Positions 1 through 7,005 of a stretch of DNA of 9,607 bases are shown here, in pieces. Position 1 is the first letter of the stretch. The number at the start of each line of letters is the position of its first letter. Location of the stretch: positions 1 to 9,607 of the forward strand of contig CADCTM010000584.1 in assembly GCA_902805485.1 (NCBI GenBank), given 5' to 3'. A program made the position numbers and the translations under genes. Below the pieces are notes generated by a model. It saw only the letters and a list, made by a program, of their open reading frames with translations, searched no databases and was not told where the DNA came from. Origin of the DNA: an uncultured Coleofasciculus sp. (GTDB taxonomy: Bacteria > Cyanobacteriota > Cyanobacteriia > Cyanobacteriales > Coleofasciculaceae).

Positions 1-1361
1 TTGCTGCCATTGAAGTTTGGGAGTCTTTGCGACCTGGATTAACTGATGCCTCAAAAATCGCCATCTTTGAAACGCAGACTCAAACCTACCGCTTCCTGCA
101 ACATAGCCTTGTTGCTCAGAATAGAACTAATGATGCTCTCGAAATTGCTGAACGAGGAAGAGCTAGAGCTTTTGTTGAGTTATTAGCACAGTGCCAATCT
201 TCCAACCCCAATAATCAAAAAACAATCAAACCACCGACAATTCAACAAATTAAACTTATTGCCAAAACTCAAAAAGCTACATTAGTTCAATCTTCAACGA
301 TAGAGAATCAGTTAATCTACATTTGGGTGGTCAAACCTACAGGTGAAGTAGCATTTAAGCAAGTTAACCTCAAATCCCTGGAAACGCCCCTAACAGAACT
401 TGTTACCAACAGCCGTGAATCTATCGGTGTCAGAAGTCGCGGACTTCTTGTAGTCGGTTCCGGAGAAAATGCTCAAGCTACAGCAACACAACGATTACAA
501 CAACTACATCAAATATTAATCCAACCGATCGCACAATTCCTCCCCACTGACCCAAACTCACGAGTCATATTCATTCCTCAATCATCCCTATTTTTAGTTC
601 CCTTTGCAGCCTTACAAGATGAGCAAGGAAAATATTTAATTGAAAAACATACTATATTAACTGCTCCAGCAATTCAGGTACTAGAACTAACTCATCAACA
701 GCGACAACGGTTGAGGGCGCAAAGCCTTACGTCCCTACAGGGGAAAGACGCTCTTGTTATGGGTAATCCTACGATGCCGAGTATTCCTGACTCAACTGGA
801 AAATTACAGAAATTAGCTAACTTACCCGGTGCGGAAACAGAAGCAAATGCGATCGCAAAATTACTCAATACTCAAGCCATGATTGGCGCATCTGCCACCA
901 AAGCAGCTATCCTACCAAAACTCACTTCTGCCAGAATTGTGCATTTAGCAACGCATGGGTTATTAGAGGATTTTAAAAATTTAGGTCTACCAGGAGCTAT
1001 TGCTCTTGCTCCCTCTGGCAACGATAATGGCTTACTCACTGCCTCGGAAATCTTCGATTTAAAACTAAATGCCGAATTAGTTGTTTTAAGTGCTTGCGAT
1101 ACAGGACGAGGCGATATTAAAGGAGATGGCGTAGTTGGTTTATCTCGTTCTTTAATTAGTGCTGGAGTGAGCAGTATTATTGTTTCACTGTGGTCAGTTC
1201 CTGATGCACCAACTGCCTCTTTGATGACTGAGTTTTATCGTCAAATTCAACAAAATTCTGATAAAGCCACGTCTTTACGAAATGCGATGTTAACCACAAT
1301 GAAACAACATCCAGATCCCAAAGATTGGGCAGCTTTTACACTAATTGGTGAAGCAGAGTAG
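1..1361 (+). CDS. TPR-CHAT domain protein, C-terminal part (5' end outside window)
   Basis: This is the tail of a TPR-CHAT protein (CHAT = caspase HetF associated with TPRs), a caspase-like cysteine protease fold common in cyanobacteria. The frame is already open at nucleotide 3 (AAIEVWESLRPGL...). The TTG at 27 is therefore not a credible start, and the gene continues upstream of the window. Counting from nucleotide 3 there are 452 residues. Residues 1 to about 65 are the last TPR-like helices, ending in the typical ALEIAERGRARAFVELLA. The CHAT domain runs from about 120 to the end. The expected dyad is present: His318 in HLATHG (codon 954-956) and Cys365 in LSACDTG (codon 1095-1097), followed by the usual GLSRSLISAGV and SLWSVPD segments. 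Family members are predicted proteases acting on partner proteins bound through the TPRs; HetF is the best-known cyanobacterial one. The substrate here is unknown. A repeat-like stretch at 711-742 lies inside the domain. The family call is secure, the biological role is not. Confidence 0.9.
   Translation, partial: AAIEVWESLRPGLTDASKIAIFETQTQTYRFLQHSLVAQNRTNDALEIAERGRARAFVELLAQCQSSNPNNQKTIKPPTIQQIKLIAKTQKATLVQSSTIENQLIYIWVVKPTGEVAFKQVNLKSLETPLTELVTNSRESIGVRSRGLLVVGSGENAQATATQRLQQLHQILIQPIAQFLPTDPNSRVIFIPQSSLFLVPFAALQDEQGKYLIEKHTILTAPAIQVLELTHQQRQRLRAQSLTSLQGKDALVMGNPTMPSIPDSTGKLQKLANLPGAETEANAIAKLLNTQAMIGASATKAAILPKLTSARIVHLATHGLLEDFKNLGLPGAIALAPSGNDNGLLTASEIFDLKLNAELVVLSACDTGRGDIKGDGVVGLSRSLISAGVSSIIVSLWSVPDAPTASLMTEFYRQIQQNSDKATSLRNAMLTTMKQHPDPKDWAAFTLIGEAE
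711..742. repeat. Degenerate cyanobacterial palindromic repeat inside the CHAT gene
   Basis: The stretch reads GAGGGCGCAAAGCC followed by TTACGTCCCTACAGGGG. It closely resembles the palindrome GGGCGCAAGGCCTTGCGCCC plus CTACA that I know as a dispersed repeat in filamentous cyanobacteria. About 11 of 14 positions match in the left half, and there are two mismatches in the first 13 bases of the right half. It is in frame and encodes LRAQSLTSLQG, just before the ALVMGNP strand of the CHAT domain. The similarity is from memory; a genome-wide repeat search would settle it. Confidence 0.5.
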
Positions 1362-1426
1362 GGGGGAAGCATTTGCGCTTGAATTTATCTTTAAAAGCAC
1401 AATCTTTCTACGGAAATGCTTCGCCC
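1362..1426. repeat. Long imperfect hairpin between convergent genes; repeat-type, possible bidirectional terminator
   Basis: The arms GGGGGAAGCATTT (1362-1374) and AAATGCTTCGCCC (1414-1426) pair over 13 positions with one mismatch, around a 39-nt interior that can form only weak inner pairing. GGGCGAAGCATTT is a core I associate with dispersed cyanobacterial intergenic repeats. The element starts directly after the CHAT stop codon and ends 15 nt before the stop codon of the opposing gene, so a transcript from either side would run into it. There is no clear T-tract, so termination is inference. Confidence 0.5.
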
Positions 1427-1441
1427 TTCCTTCTTAAGACT

Positions 1442-2443
1442 TCAATTTGTCGGCACAACAAACACCGGAATCTGACGCTCTGAAGTTGGCGGAGATGATA
1501 GTGTTGGAGTGCCAGTTGCAGGAATTCCTGTCGGAGTCATTGATCCAGCTTGTGGTAGAGTCGGCACAACAAATTCTGGTAATGTAGATGCTGAACCTGG
1601 TGGCGTCAAGCTTTGAGGACTTGTTGCCGAAGTTGGGGCTTTCGGTGCCATTGAACCCGTTTGTGGCTTCGTAAAAATCAATTCCCGTTCAGGATTCGAG
1701 GGTAAAGATTGAGGAGTGCCAGGTAGGGGTGAAGGCGCGGGTGTTGCGGGTAAAGGACTGCTAGGCGCGGGTGCGGCAGGTAAAGGACTGCTAGGCGCGG
1801 GTGCGGCAGGTAAAGGACTGCTAGGCGCGGGTGCGGCAGGTAAAGGATTGCTGGGCAGAGGTGAAGGCGCGGTACTACTTGGAGTAACGGGAGGAGTCGC
1901 GGCATCAGTAGTGATATAAATATGACCTAATGGTTTACCTTTATAAGTTCTTCTTGTCAACCGCCAACCGGGATTAAGAACAATTTTCTCAAAACCCTCA
2001 GTCATACCGTTGGTGCTGCCGATTTCAATATCTGGCATCTGCCTGTTGACGCGGTGACTACCAACAAGCGCTAATTTACCATTGCGCTGAACGACACGGA
2101 GCAGGTAATCTAAGCCCAGATCCTCACTACCCATGCGGATCGAATAACCATTACTGTCAGTGCTGCGTCCACAAACGCCAGTGAAGTCAAATTTCAAAAG
2201 GAGAGGGTCTATAGTGCCTGGTGTGCTGCCGTCAGTCCAGCAAAGACGCTTATTAGAGATTTGTTCCAAAATTAGCAATTGATGCTGGTTGTTGCCGTTG
2301 ACAGGGGTGGCTAAGACGATGAAATTATTGCTATTGACTTCTTGAGTATCAAACGTAGCTGCCCTTGTCGGACTCAAAGCACTGACACCGAAAAAAGACG
2401 TTGTAGCGATAAGAGCAACTTGGAGCAATCGGGAAGTGTTCAT
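1442..2443 (-). CDS. Secreted DUF3747 domain protein with Pro-rich repeat tail
   Basis: This is a 333-residue exported protein. Residues 1-28/29 form a signal peptide: basic MNTSR, a hydrophobic core to about residue 22, then a cleavage site around TRAAT. Residues 30-180 match the cyanobacterial DUF3747 domain as I know it (FDFTGVCGRSTDSNGYSIRM, RTYKGKPLGHIYIT). This part has two cysteines, Cys68 and Cys91, that could form a disulfide. No function is established for the domain, and a cell-surface or periplasmic role is inferred from the signal peptide. Residues 182-245 are Pro/Ala/Ser-rich with repeated PLPAAPAPSS decapeptides encoded by a 30-bp tandem array. The tail (250-333) carries PQTGSM/PQAGSM and two copies of FVVPT, the second almost at the C-terminus. 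The ATG at 2443 has no good Shine-Dalgarno sequence but gives a complete signal peptide. It lies 197 bp downstream of cyaC on the same strand and is probably transcribed separately. Confidence 0.87.
   Translation of the reverse strand: MNTSRLLQVALIATTSFFGVSALSPTRAATFDTQEVNSNNFIVLATPVNGNNQHQLLILEQISNKRLCWTDGSTPGTIDPLLLKFDFTGVCGRSTDSNGYSIRMGSEDLGLDYLLRVVQRNGKLALVGSHRVNRQMPDIEIGSTNGMTEGFEKIVLNPGWRLTRRTYKGKPLGHIYITTDAATPPVTPSSTAPSPLPSNPLPAAPAPSSPLPAAPAPSSPLPAAPAPSSPLPATPAPSPLPGTPQSLPSNPERELIFTKPQTGSMAPKAPTSATSPQSLTPPGSASTLPEFVVPTLPQAGSMTPTGIPATGTPTLSSPPTSERQIPVFVVPTN
1449..1573. repeat. 14-bp direct repeat pair encoding two FVVPT motifs
   Basis: GTCGGCACAACAAA occurs at 1449-1462 and again at 1560-1573, 111 bp apart and in the same frame of the DUF3747 gene. 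Both copies encode FVVPT on the minus strand, one at residues 291-295 and one at 328-332. This points to an internal duplication of a short C-terminal segment. Confidence 0.8.
1741..1860. repeat. 30-bp tandem repeat array, four units, coding
   Basis: Four 30-bp units run at 1741-1770, 1771-1800, 1801-1830 and 1831-1860. Units two and three are identical, the first differs at about three positions, and the last is degenerate. The array is bracketed by a 12-bp direct repeat GTGAAGGCGCGG at 1729-1740 and 1861-1872. On the minus strand each unit encodes the decapeptide PLPAAPAPSS, or PLPATPAPSP at the upstream edge. Because the unit is a multiple of three without stops in several frames, it also creates spurious open frames on both strands. 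Copy number is likely to vary by slippage. Confidence 0.93.
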
Positions 2444-2640
2444 AGTTGAGGCAATTGATGCTAGTTCATGTAGTTTAAATAGACGCTCATTGAGCGAAAT
2501 TAGCTCCCTACTCTTGGGAAGTTGAGCGGGGATAATTGTTTATATTCCCATAGGTTAGGAGGTAAGCGAGTAAGATCGCTTCAGCGCATACTCAATAGCG
2601 AAGCTTACTGCTGCTCTTGAGATCGTCTTCACTCTTCCTA
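2444..2640. other. Intergenic region between cyaC and the DUF3747 gene
   Basis: These 197 bp separate two genes read on the minus strand. They contain two dyads: a perfect 6+1+6 palindrome CGCTCATTGAGCG at 2484-2496, and AAGCGA/TCGCTT with a 6-nt loop at 2564-2581. Neither is followed on the minus strand by a T-run, so I cannot call a cyaC terminator. The promoter of the DUF3747 gene should lie here. TATAAA on the minus strand near 2538-2543 is a possible -10 box, but I find no convincing -35 partner. Confidence 0.5.
2484..2496. promoter_or_regulatory. Perfect short palindrome upstream of the DUF3747 gene
   Basis: CGCTCA and TGAGCG flank a single T, giving a 13-bp perfect dyad. It ends 45 bp before the ATG of the DUF3747 gene, a position suitable for an operator. 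No regulator can be named from the sequence. Confidence 0.3.
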
Positions 2641-5600
2641 CTAACTATCATCAGTGATTGATGACTTCACGGAAAACGTCAGCACCGTCTCATCAAACCC
2701 TTTTAGTCGGAGAGGAATATCATTTCTAACCGCCTCACCTCGTTTAAGATAGTCGGCAACAGCCGCTGAAACCAAAATCGAATTAGGGGTGGCAGCTTCT
2801 TGTAATCGAGAGGCAACATTAACCGCAGGACCGATCGCCGTATAATCTGATCGTTCCTCACCTCCGAACATCCCAACAACCGCCGTTCCCTGGTGGATGC
2901 CACAGCGAAACTGCACAGGCGGGGGGCCATTCTCCCCAACAATGCCTTGCTCCTTCCAGCGCTGGTTGAGCTGATGCAATGCACGATGCATTTGCCGTGC
3001 TGCCCCAATCGCCCGTCGGACTTGCTCATTCGGCGTCAAGTCCTCCGGAGCGCCAAACAGCGCTAAAATCGCATCACCCATAAACTTATCCACCGTGCCA
3101 CCGTGATCAAATACGGCACGAGTCATAGATTCTAGGTACTCATTGAGTAACTCTGCCACACCACTCGATCGCAAAGTATTTGCTAGTTGAGTAAAGCCGA
3201 CAATATCACTAAACAAAATCGTCACCAGACGCGGTTCAGGGCGCAAATCTAGCGATAGTTCACCTTTTGCTGCCCGTTGTACCATTGAGGGCGGCAAAAA
3301 GCGCTTCAGCACCGACTCGGTTAAATAAGTATTCAACTCAATCACTCGTCGCTCATTTGCCTTGAGTGCCAGCAGATTTCGGACTTCTGCCAACAATTCT
3401 CGGTCATTAAACGGTTTAGAAAGATAAGCATCCGCCCCGCCTTCAGCACCTTCAATTCGTGTTGTTTCATCCGCTTTTGCCGTCAGCAGAACAATTGGCG
3501 TTCCTTTCACCTCCTCTGACTTCCGAATCAGGCGAATCATATCAATACCCGACACCACAGGCATCATTAAATCCGTCACGATCAAATCAGGATGGCGCGA
3601 CTGTGCCACATTAAACCCTTCCTGCCCGTTTCTTGCCGTCATTACCTGATAACCGGCTTGCCGAAGAATGCGAGAGACATAGCTTAGGACATCCAAGTTA
3701 TCATCCACCACCAAAATCGATGAAGTCCTCGAACTGGGTGCAATAGACGCCGTAATTGAGGGACTGGGAGATTGAAAATTATCTAAATTGGGCTGCTGAT
3801 TTGGTTTTTCTGGAGGTGTATCGTCCTCTACTTCAGTTTCCTCTAGATTCGATTCAATTTCTTCTAGATCGGCTAATTCCACCGCCGCACGAGTGGACTG
3901 AATTTCTGTCGGGACTTCCAGAACTTGTTCCAGTGGTAAATGATCAGTTCCGGTTTGCAGCCAAACGTTGAAGATTGTGCCTTCTGAGTAAACCGACTGT
4001 ACAGAAATTTGACCGCCGTGCATTTCCACCAATTCTTTCACCAATGCCAGTCCCAAACCACTGCCTTCATAACTGCGGTTAACCGAGCCTTCTGCTTGCC
4101 GGAACCGCTCAAACAGATGGGGAATTTGCTCTTTACGAATGCCAATTCCCGTATCAGAAACCTGCATTTGTACATGGTCTCCGGCGGGTTCTACTTTTAT
4201 ATTAATCCGCCCCCCTGGCTCAGTGAATTTCATCGCATTGGACAGGAGGTTATAGAGTACTTTGTCAAATTTTTCGGAATCTAAATAAACAGGGGCACAG
4301 GGAGTAAACTGGGTCGAAATCTCGATGTTTTTTCGCTCACAGTAGGGTCGGAACGCTTCAACAATTTGGTTTACAAATTCGACTAAGTTACAGGGGCGAA
4401 AACTCGATTGCATCCGACCATCGTCCAGGCGCTGGATATCGAGGAGTTGGTTAACTAAGCGCAATAAGCGACGGGAATTCCGCAGGGCGATCGCACTTTG
4501 GTCGTAAGGCAAAGCCTTCTCTTGCGCGACAACTGACTCCAACGGCCCAATCATTAAAGTTAGAGGAGTCCGGAACTCGTGGGAAACATTTTGGAAAAAC
4601 TCGGTTTTCTGCCGATCCAGTTCCAGTAACCGTTCCGCTTGCTGCCTGGTTTTTTGATACAGTCGCGACTGCTGAACTGCGATCGCAGCTTGGGAGGCAA
4701 CCGCTTGGGCTAAGTCAATTTCTGAGGTGAGCCAATGACGGAACTTATTGGTTTGGCGCAGGGTAATGCTGCCAATAAGTTGACCATCGGACAGTAAGGG
4801 TACAACTAAAAGCGCTCTGGCGGGTTCGCGCAGGGGCAAGTCAAACCCATTCATTTCCGCACTTGCTACCAAATCATCAATCACCACTGGCTGTTGTGTA
4901 TTCAAAAGCTGCTGTAGAACGGGATTACCCGAAATCGGGACAATAGACTGGGGTAACTGATGAGTCGTCGGTCTTGTTCCGTGTGAGTTATTAAGTCCTA
5001 AATTCGGTTTAGCCCCAATTTCGTTGGTTCCTGTTCCCAATATTTGACCGGATTTTCCGTCATATAAACCGACACATTGGACAAATTCATCTTCTTCTTT
5101 CCACAGCGATAAGGCACAGCCATCAACTTGTAACGCTTGTCCTAATTGTTGAGTAATGGCGGTAAAAATCTCTTGAGGGTCGAGTGTGGAGCGAATCGCC
5201 GTTGTGATCGTGTTAATCAACGCTTGCTGTGTTGCCAAAGCCTGTACTTGCTCATAAGCGCGTGCTTGGGACAAAGCAAGAGCGGCTTGATCGGCAACCA
5301 TCACAACCAATTGAATTTCGTCATCCTGCCAAATATAAGGCTCTCCACAGCGATGCAGTGCCATTACTGCCATCAACTCCTGTTGACTAATTAACGGCAC
5401 AATCAAGCTGGAGCGAATATTGAGCTGTTCGTAAGCTCTGAGGCGCTCGGCATGAGTGGTGAGTGCTTGTTTCTCTGGTGTGGGAGTAGCAATAAAGCGC
5501 TCTGAAGTCAACACATCGTTAATAACTTCAACATCGCGGGTTTCCCAAACAGTCTGTTCTAAGGAGCGGGGATAAGAGCCGTTTTGGGTAGGCATTACCG

Positions 5601-6381
5601 GGTTCGGTATAGAGGAAGCGGGGTAAGGAGAGCTTTTAAGCGTTGGAAGCGTAGATTTCTGCTGGCTACTTTTCTCCTGCTCTAGCATTTTCACGAGCGC
5701 TTCAATTTCGAGATCTCCCTCTTTCCCGGCTTGGGTTTGGGGCGCTTGCGCTCCTTGGTCTTTTTGATAGACAAACGACTCGTTTAGTAATCGATCATCT
5801 TGAAAAGGACGCAGAATGCAAACATCGACCTCCAAAAGATGACCGACTGTTTCGACAATTCTTTGCAGGATTTGCTGCAGGGGAGAGCCGTCACTTCGAC
5901 CATACTGGGCGTTGCGAATTGTATTGGTAACGGTATTGAGTAGTGATTCTCGACGCAGGGCGCGGCACAATTCCTCTGTACGAACCTTGAGGACGTTGTG
6001 GGTATCCATCGCTTGTCCCACCACAGCTCTGAGTTCCTCAGCGTTCCAGGGTTTGGTGACGAACTTGAAGACTTTCCCAGCGTTGATCGCTTCTACAAGG
6101 TCTTCAACATCGGTGTAGCCGGTGAGGATAATCCGGATGATATCAGGATATTGGGTGGCTGTGAGGCTCAGAAACTCTGTGCCGCTCATCAGTGGCATCC
6201 TTTGATCGGAGATGATCACCGCGACATCCTGTTCGTTTGCCAAGATTTCTAGAGCCTCTGGGCCGTTTTCTGCCCTTAATACCCTGTAATGTCGGTGGAA
6301 GGTTCGATAAAGCAAGTCAAGGTTGTCTGGTTCGTCATCGACAACCAGAAGTTTCTGCTTAATAGGTTCTTGTGATCTCAT
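2641..6381 (-). CDS. cyaC: CyaC-type hybrid histidine kinase / adenylate cyclase
   Basis: This multidomain sensor makes cAMP from ATP, with 1,246 residues from the preferred start. Domains in order: REC1 (about 10-125; acceptor Asp59, Thr87, Lys110), GAF1 (about 150-374), GAF2 (about 395-575), HisKA (His601 in NVSHEFRTPL), HATPase_c (Asn715; DTGIGI at 743-748; GSGLGL at 773-778), an acidic/proline linker (835-885), REC2 (Asp937, Thr967, Lys989) and a class III cyclase (1045-1240). The cyclase has both metal aspartates (Asp1059, Asp1103), ATP-selecting Lys1099 and Thr1181, and transition-state residues Asn1188 and Arg1192. As I recall the Arthrospira CyaC residue numbers, each lies exactly 42 positions lower, which strongly supports orthology. 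Known CyaC is cytosolic, is switched by phosphorelay and is stimulated by bicarbonate. No membrane segment is seen. A longer frame opens at a GTG at 6429, but AGGAGA seven bases before the ATG at 6381 decides the start. Odd points: GAF1 holds a low-complexity insert of about 70 residues and lacks a bilin cysteine. Confidence 0.95.
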   Translation of the reverse strand: MRSQEPIKQKLLVVDDEPDNLDLLYRTFHRHYRVLRAENGPEALEILANEQDVAVIISDQRMPLMSGTEFLSLTATQYPDIIRIILTGYTDVEDLVEAINAGKVFKFVTKPWNAEELRAVVGQAMDTHNVLKVRTEELCRALRRESLLNTVTNTIRNAQYGRSDGSPLQQILQRIVETVGHLLEVDVCILRPFQDDRLLNESFVYQKDQGAQAPQTQAGKEGDLEIEALVKMLEQEKSSQQKSTLPTLKSSPYPASSIPNPVMPTQNGSYPRSLEQTVWETRDVEVINDVLTSERFIATPTPEKQALTTHAERLRAYEQLNIRSSLIVPLISQQELMAVMALHRCGEPYIWQDDEIQLVVMVADQAALALSQARAYEQVQALATQQALINTITTAIRSTLDPQEIFTAITQQLGQALQVDGCALSLWKEEDEFVQCVGLYDGKSGQILGTGTNEIGAKPNLGLNNSHGTRPTTHQLPQSIVPISGNPVLQQLLNTQQPVVIDDLVASAEMNGFDLPLREPARALLVVPLLSDGQLIGSITLRQTNKFRHWLTSEIDLAQAVASQAAIAVQQSRLYQKTRQQAERLLELDRQKTEFFQNVSHEFRTPLTLMIGPLESVVAQEKALPYDQSAIALRNSRRLLRLVNQLLDIQRLDDGRMQSSFRPCNLVEFVNQIVEAFRPYCERKNIEISTQFTPCAPVYLDSEKFDKVLYNLLSNAMKFTEPGGRINIKVEPAGDHVQMQVSDTGIGIRKEQIPHLFERFRQAEGSVNRSYEGSGLGLALVKELVEMHGGQISVQSVYSEGTIFNVWLQTGTDHLPLEQVLEVPTEIQSTRAAVELADLEEIESNLEETEVEDDTPPEKPNQQPNLDNFQSPSPSITASIAPSSRTSSILVVDDNLDVLSYVSRILRQAGYQVMTARNGQEGFNVAQSRHPDLIVTDLMMPVVSGIDMIRLIRKSEEVKGTPIVLLTAKADETTRIEGAEGGADAYLSKPFNDRELLAEVRNLLALKANERRVIELNTYLTESVLKRFLPPSMVQRAAKGELSLDLRPEPRLVTILFSDIVGFTQLANTLRSSGVAELLNEYLESMTRAVFDHGGTVDKFMGDAILALFGAPEDLTPNEQVRRAIGAARQMHRALHQLNQRWKEQGIVGENGPPPVQFRCGIHQGTAVVGMFGGEERSDYTAIGPAVNVASRLQEAATPNSILVSAAVADYLKRGEAVRNDIPLRLKGFDETVLTFSVKSSITDDS

Positions 6382-6388
6382 GCACCGC

Positions 6389-6394
6389 TCTCCT
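6389..6394 (-). promoter_or_regulatory. Shine-Dalgarno sequence that sets the cyaC start
   Basis: On the minus strand AGGAGA is followed by seven bases (GCGGTGC) and then the ATG at 6381. The in-frame GTG at 6429 and ATG at 6420 have no comparable site in front. The extra 16 residues they would add do not belong to the REC fold, which begins near KLLVVDDEP. Confidence 0.75.
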
Positions 6395-6422
6395 GCTGCC
6401 ACTTGTTGTCGGCTAAACATTG

Positions 6423-6438
6423 TCTGCACTGATTCACA
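6423..6438. promoter_or_regulatory. Weak CRP-like dyad upstream of cyaC
   Basis: Read on the minus strand this is TGTGA-ATCAGT-GCAGA. Against the TGTGA-N6-TCACA consensus of cAMP receptor proteins (SyCRP1 in cyanobacteria) one half is perfect and the other matches three of five bases. It lies 42-57 bp before the cyaC ATG. Autoregulation by cAMP is speculation, since eight of ten matches can arise by chance. Confidence 0.2.
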
Positions 6439-6856
6439 GATTCTTCCGGCAAGGGATGGCTACGGGAGCGAGAAATCAGGGCTAATGTTATCAGTCCTAA
6501 AAGTTCAGGCTGGCAAATTCGAGCAGATAACTCGTTCCGAAACATTTTCGATCTGTGGCTATGGTTCAGTGGTACACCCCAATCGATTTTAATTTTTGTT
6601 TTTCAGTAGGGTTGTATTTCTTAATAAAAGTGATGTATGAGAGCAATCGGATGTCTTTTTTTGCTTTTTGCCGGGAGTCAACAGTGCCCAACATCTCTTT
6701 AGGGGGTTCTCTTGGCATTGGGATCAAGAAAATGCCTTTAAAGATGAACGTTGGCACATAGGCGATCGCAATAATGAGAAAATTCCCCATTCAGGGAAGC
6801 GATCTCTCCCACTTGAAAGCAACGGATGACAAGCCGTGCCCTTCCTCACATACAAC

Positions 6857-6886
6857 GCTGCAAAAATCGACTTGCAGCTTTCTCTA
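6857..6886 (+). terminator. Stem-loop followed by a T-rich stretch
   Basis: GCTGCAA (6857-6863) pairs perfectly with TTGCAGC (6872-6878) around an 8-nt loop, followed by TTTCTCT. This resembles a rho-independent terminator on the + strand, although the T-run is broken. No + strand gene clearly ends here. It could close a small RNA whose unpaired part includes CCTCACA at 6844-6850. Confidence 0.3.
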
Positions 6887-7005
6887 TACAAAAGGATTGC
6901 CCCCTGAAAATTTGTTGATAACCCTTTTGGTGTTTCATCGGATGCCGATGCTTGCCGTTACAGAAATAAGCTGTTCTTACACTCGTCCTAAAATCAGGCT
7001 GTTAG

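Noticed and set aside
1..1361. TPR-CHAT protein as the protease partner of a type III-E CRISPR effector (Craspase).
   Set aside because: No CRISPR array or Cas7-11-like gene is in view. Stand-alone TPR-CHAT proteins are common in filamentous cyanobacteria.
1741..1860. Regular 30-bp repeats that could suggest a CRISPR array.
   Set aside because: The units are directly adjacent with no spacers, and they are in frame in a protein gene.
1678..1919. Open frames on both strands across the Pro-rich repeat (PHPRLAVLYL and AGKGLLGAGA repeats).
   Set aside because: They are by-products of a stop-free 30-bp unit. The minus-strand DUF3747 frame has the signal peptide and the conserved domain.
6382..6429. 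Longer cyaC reading starting at a GTG or ATG upstream of 6381.
   Set aside because: Those codons lack a ribosome binding site, while AGGAGA sits seven bases before the ATG at 6381 and the REC fold begins just after it.
6323..6592. Plus-strand 89-codon frame overlapping the cyaC start.
   Set aside because: It is antisense to the strongly supported REC1 coding region and is best explained as a shadow.
6566..6790. Minus-strand 74-codon frame with a hydrophobic N-terminus, a possible small membrane protein.
   Set aside because: It has no properly spaced ribosome binding site and no recognisable family. Competing frames of similar length overlap it on the other strand.
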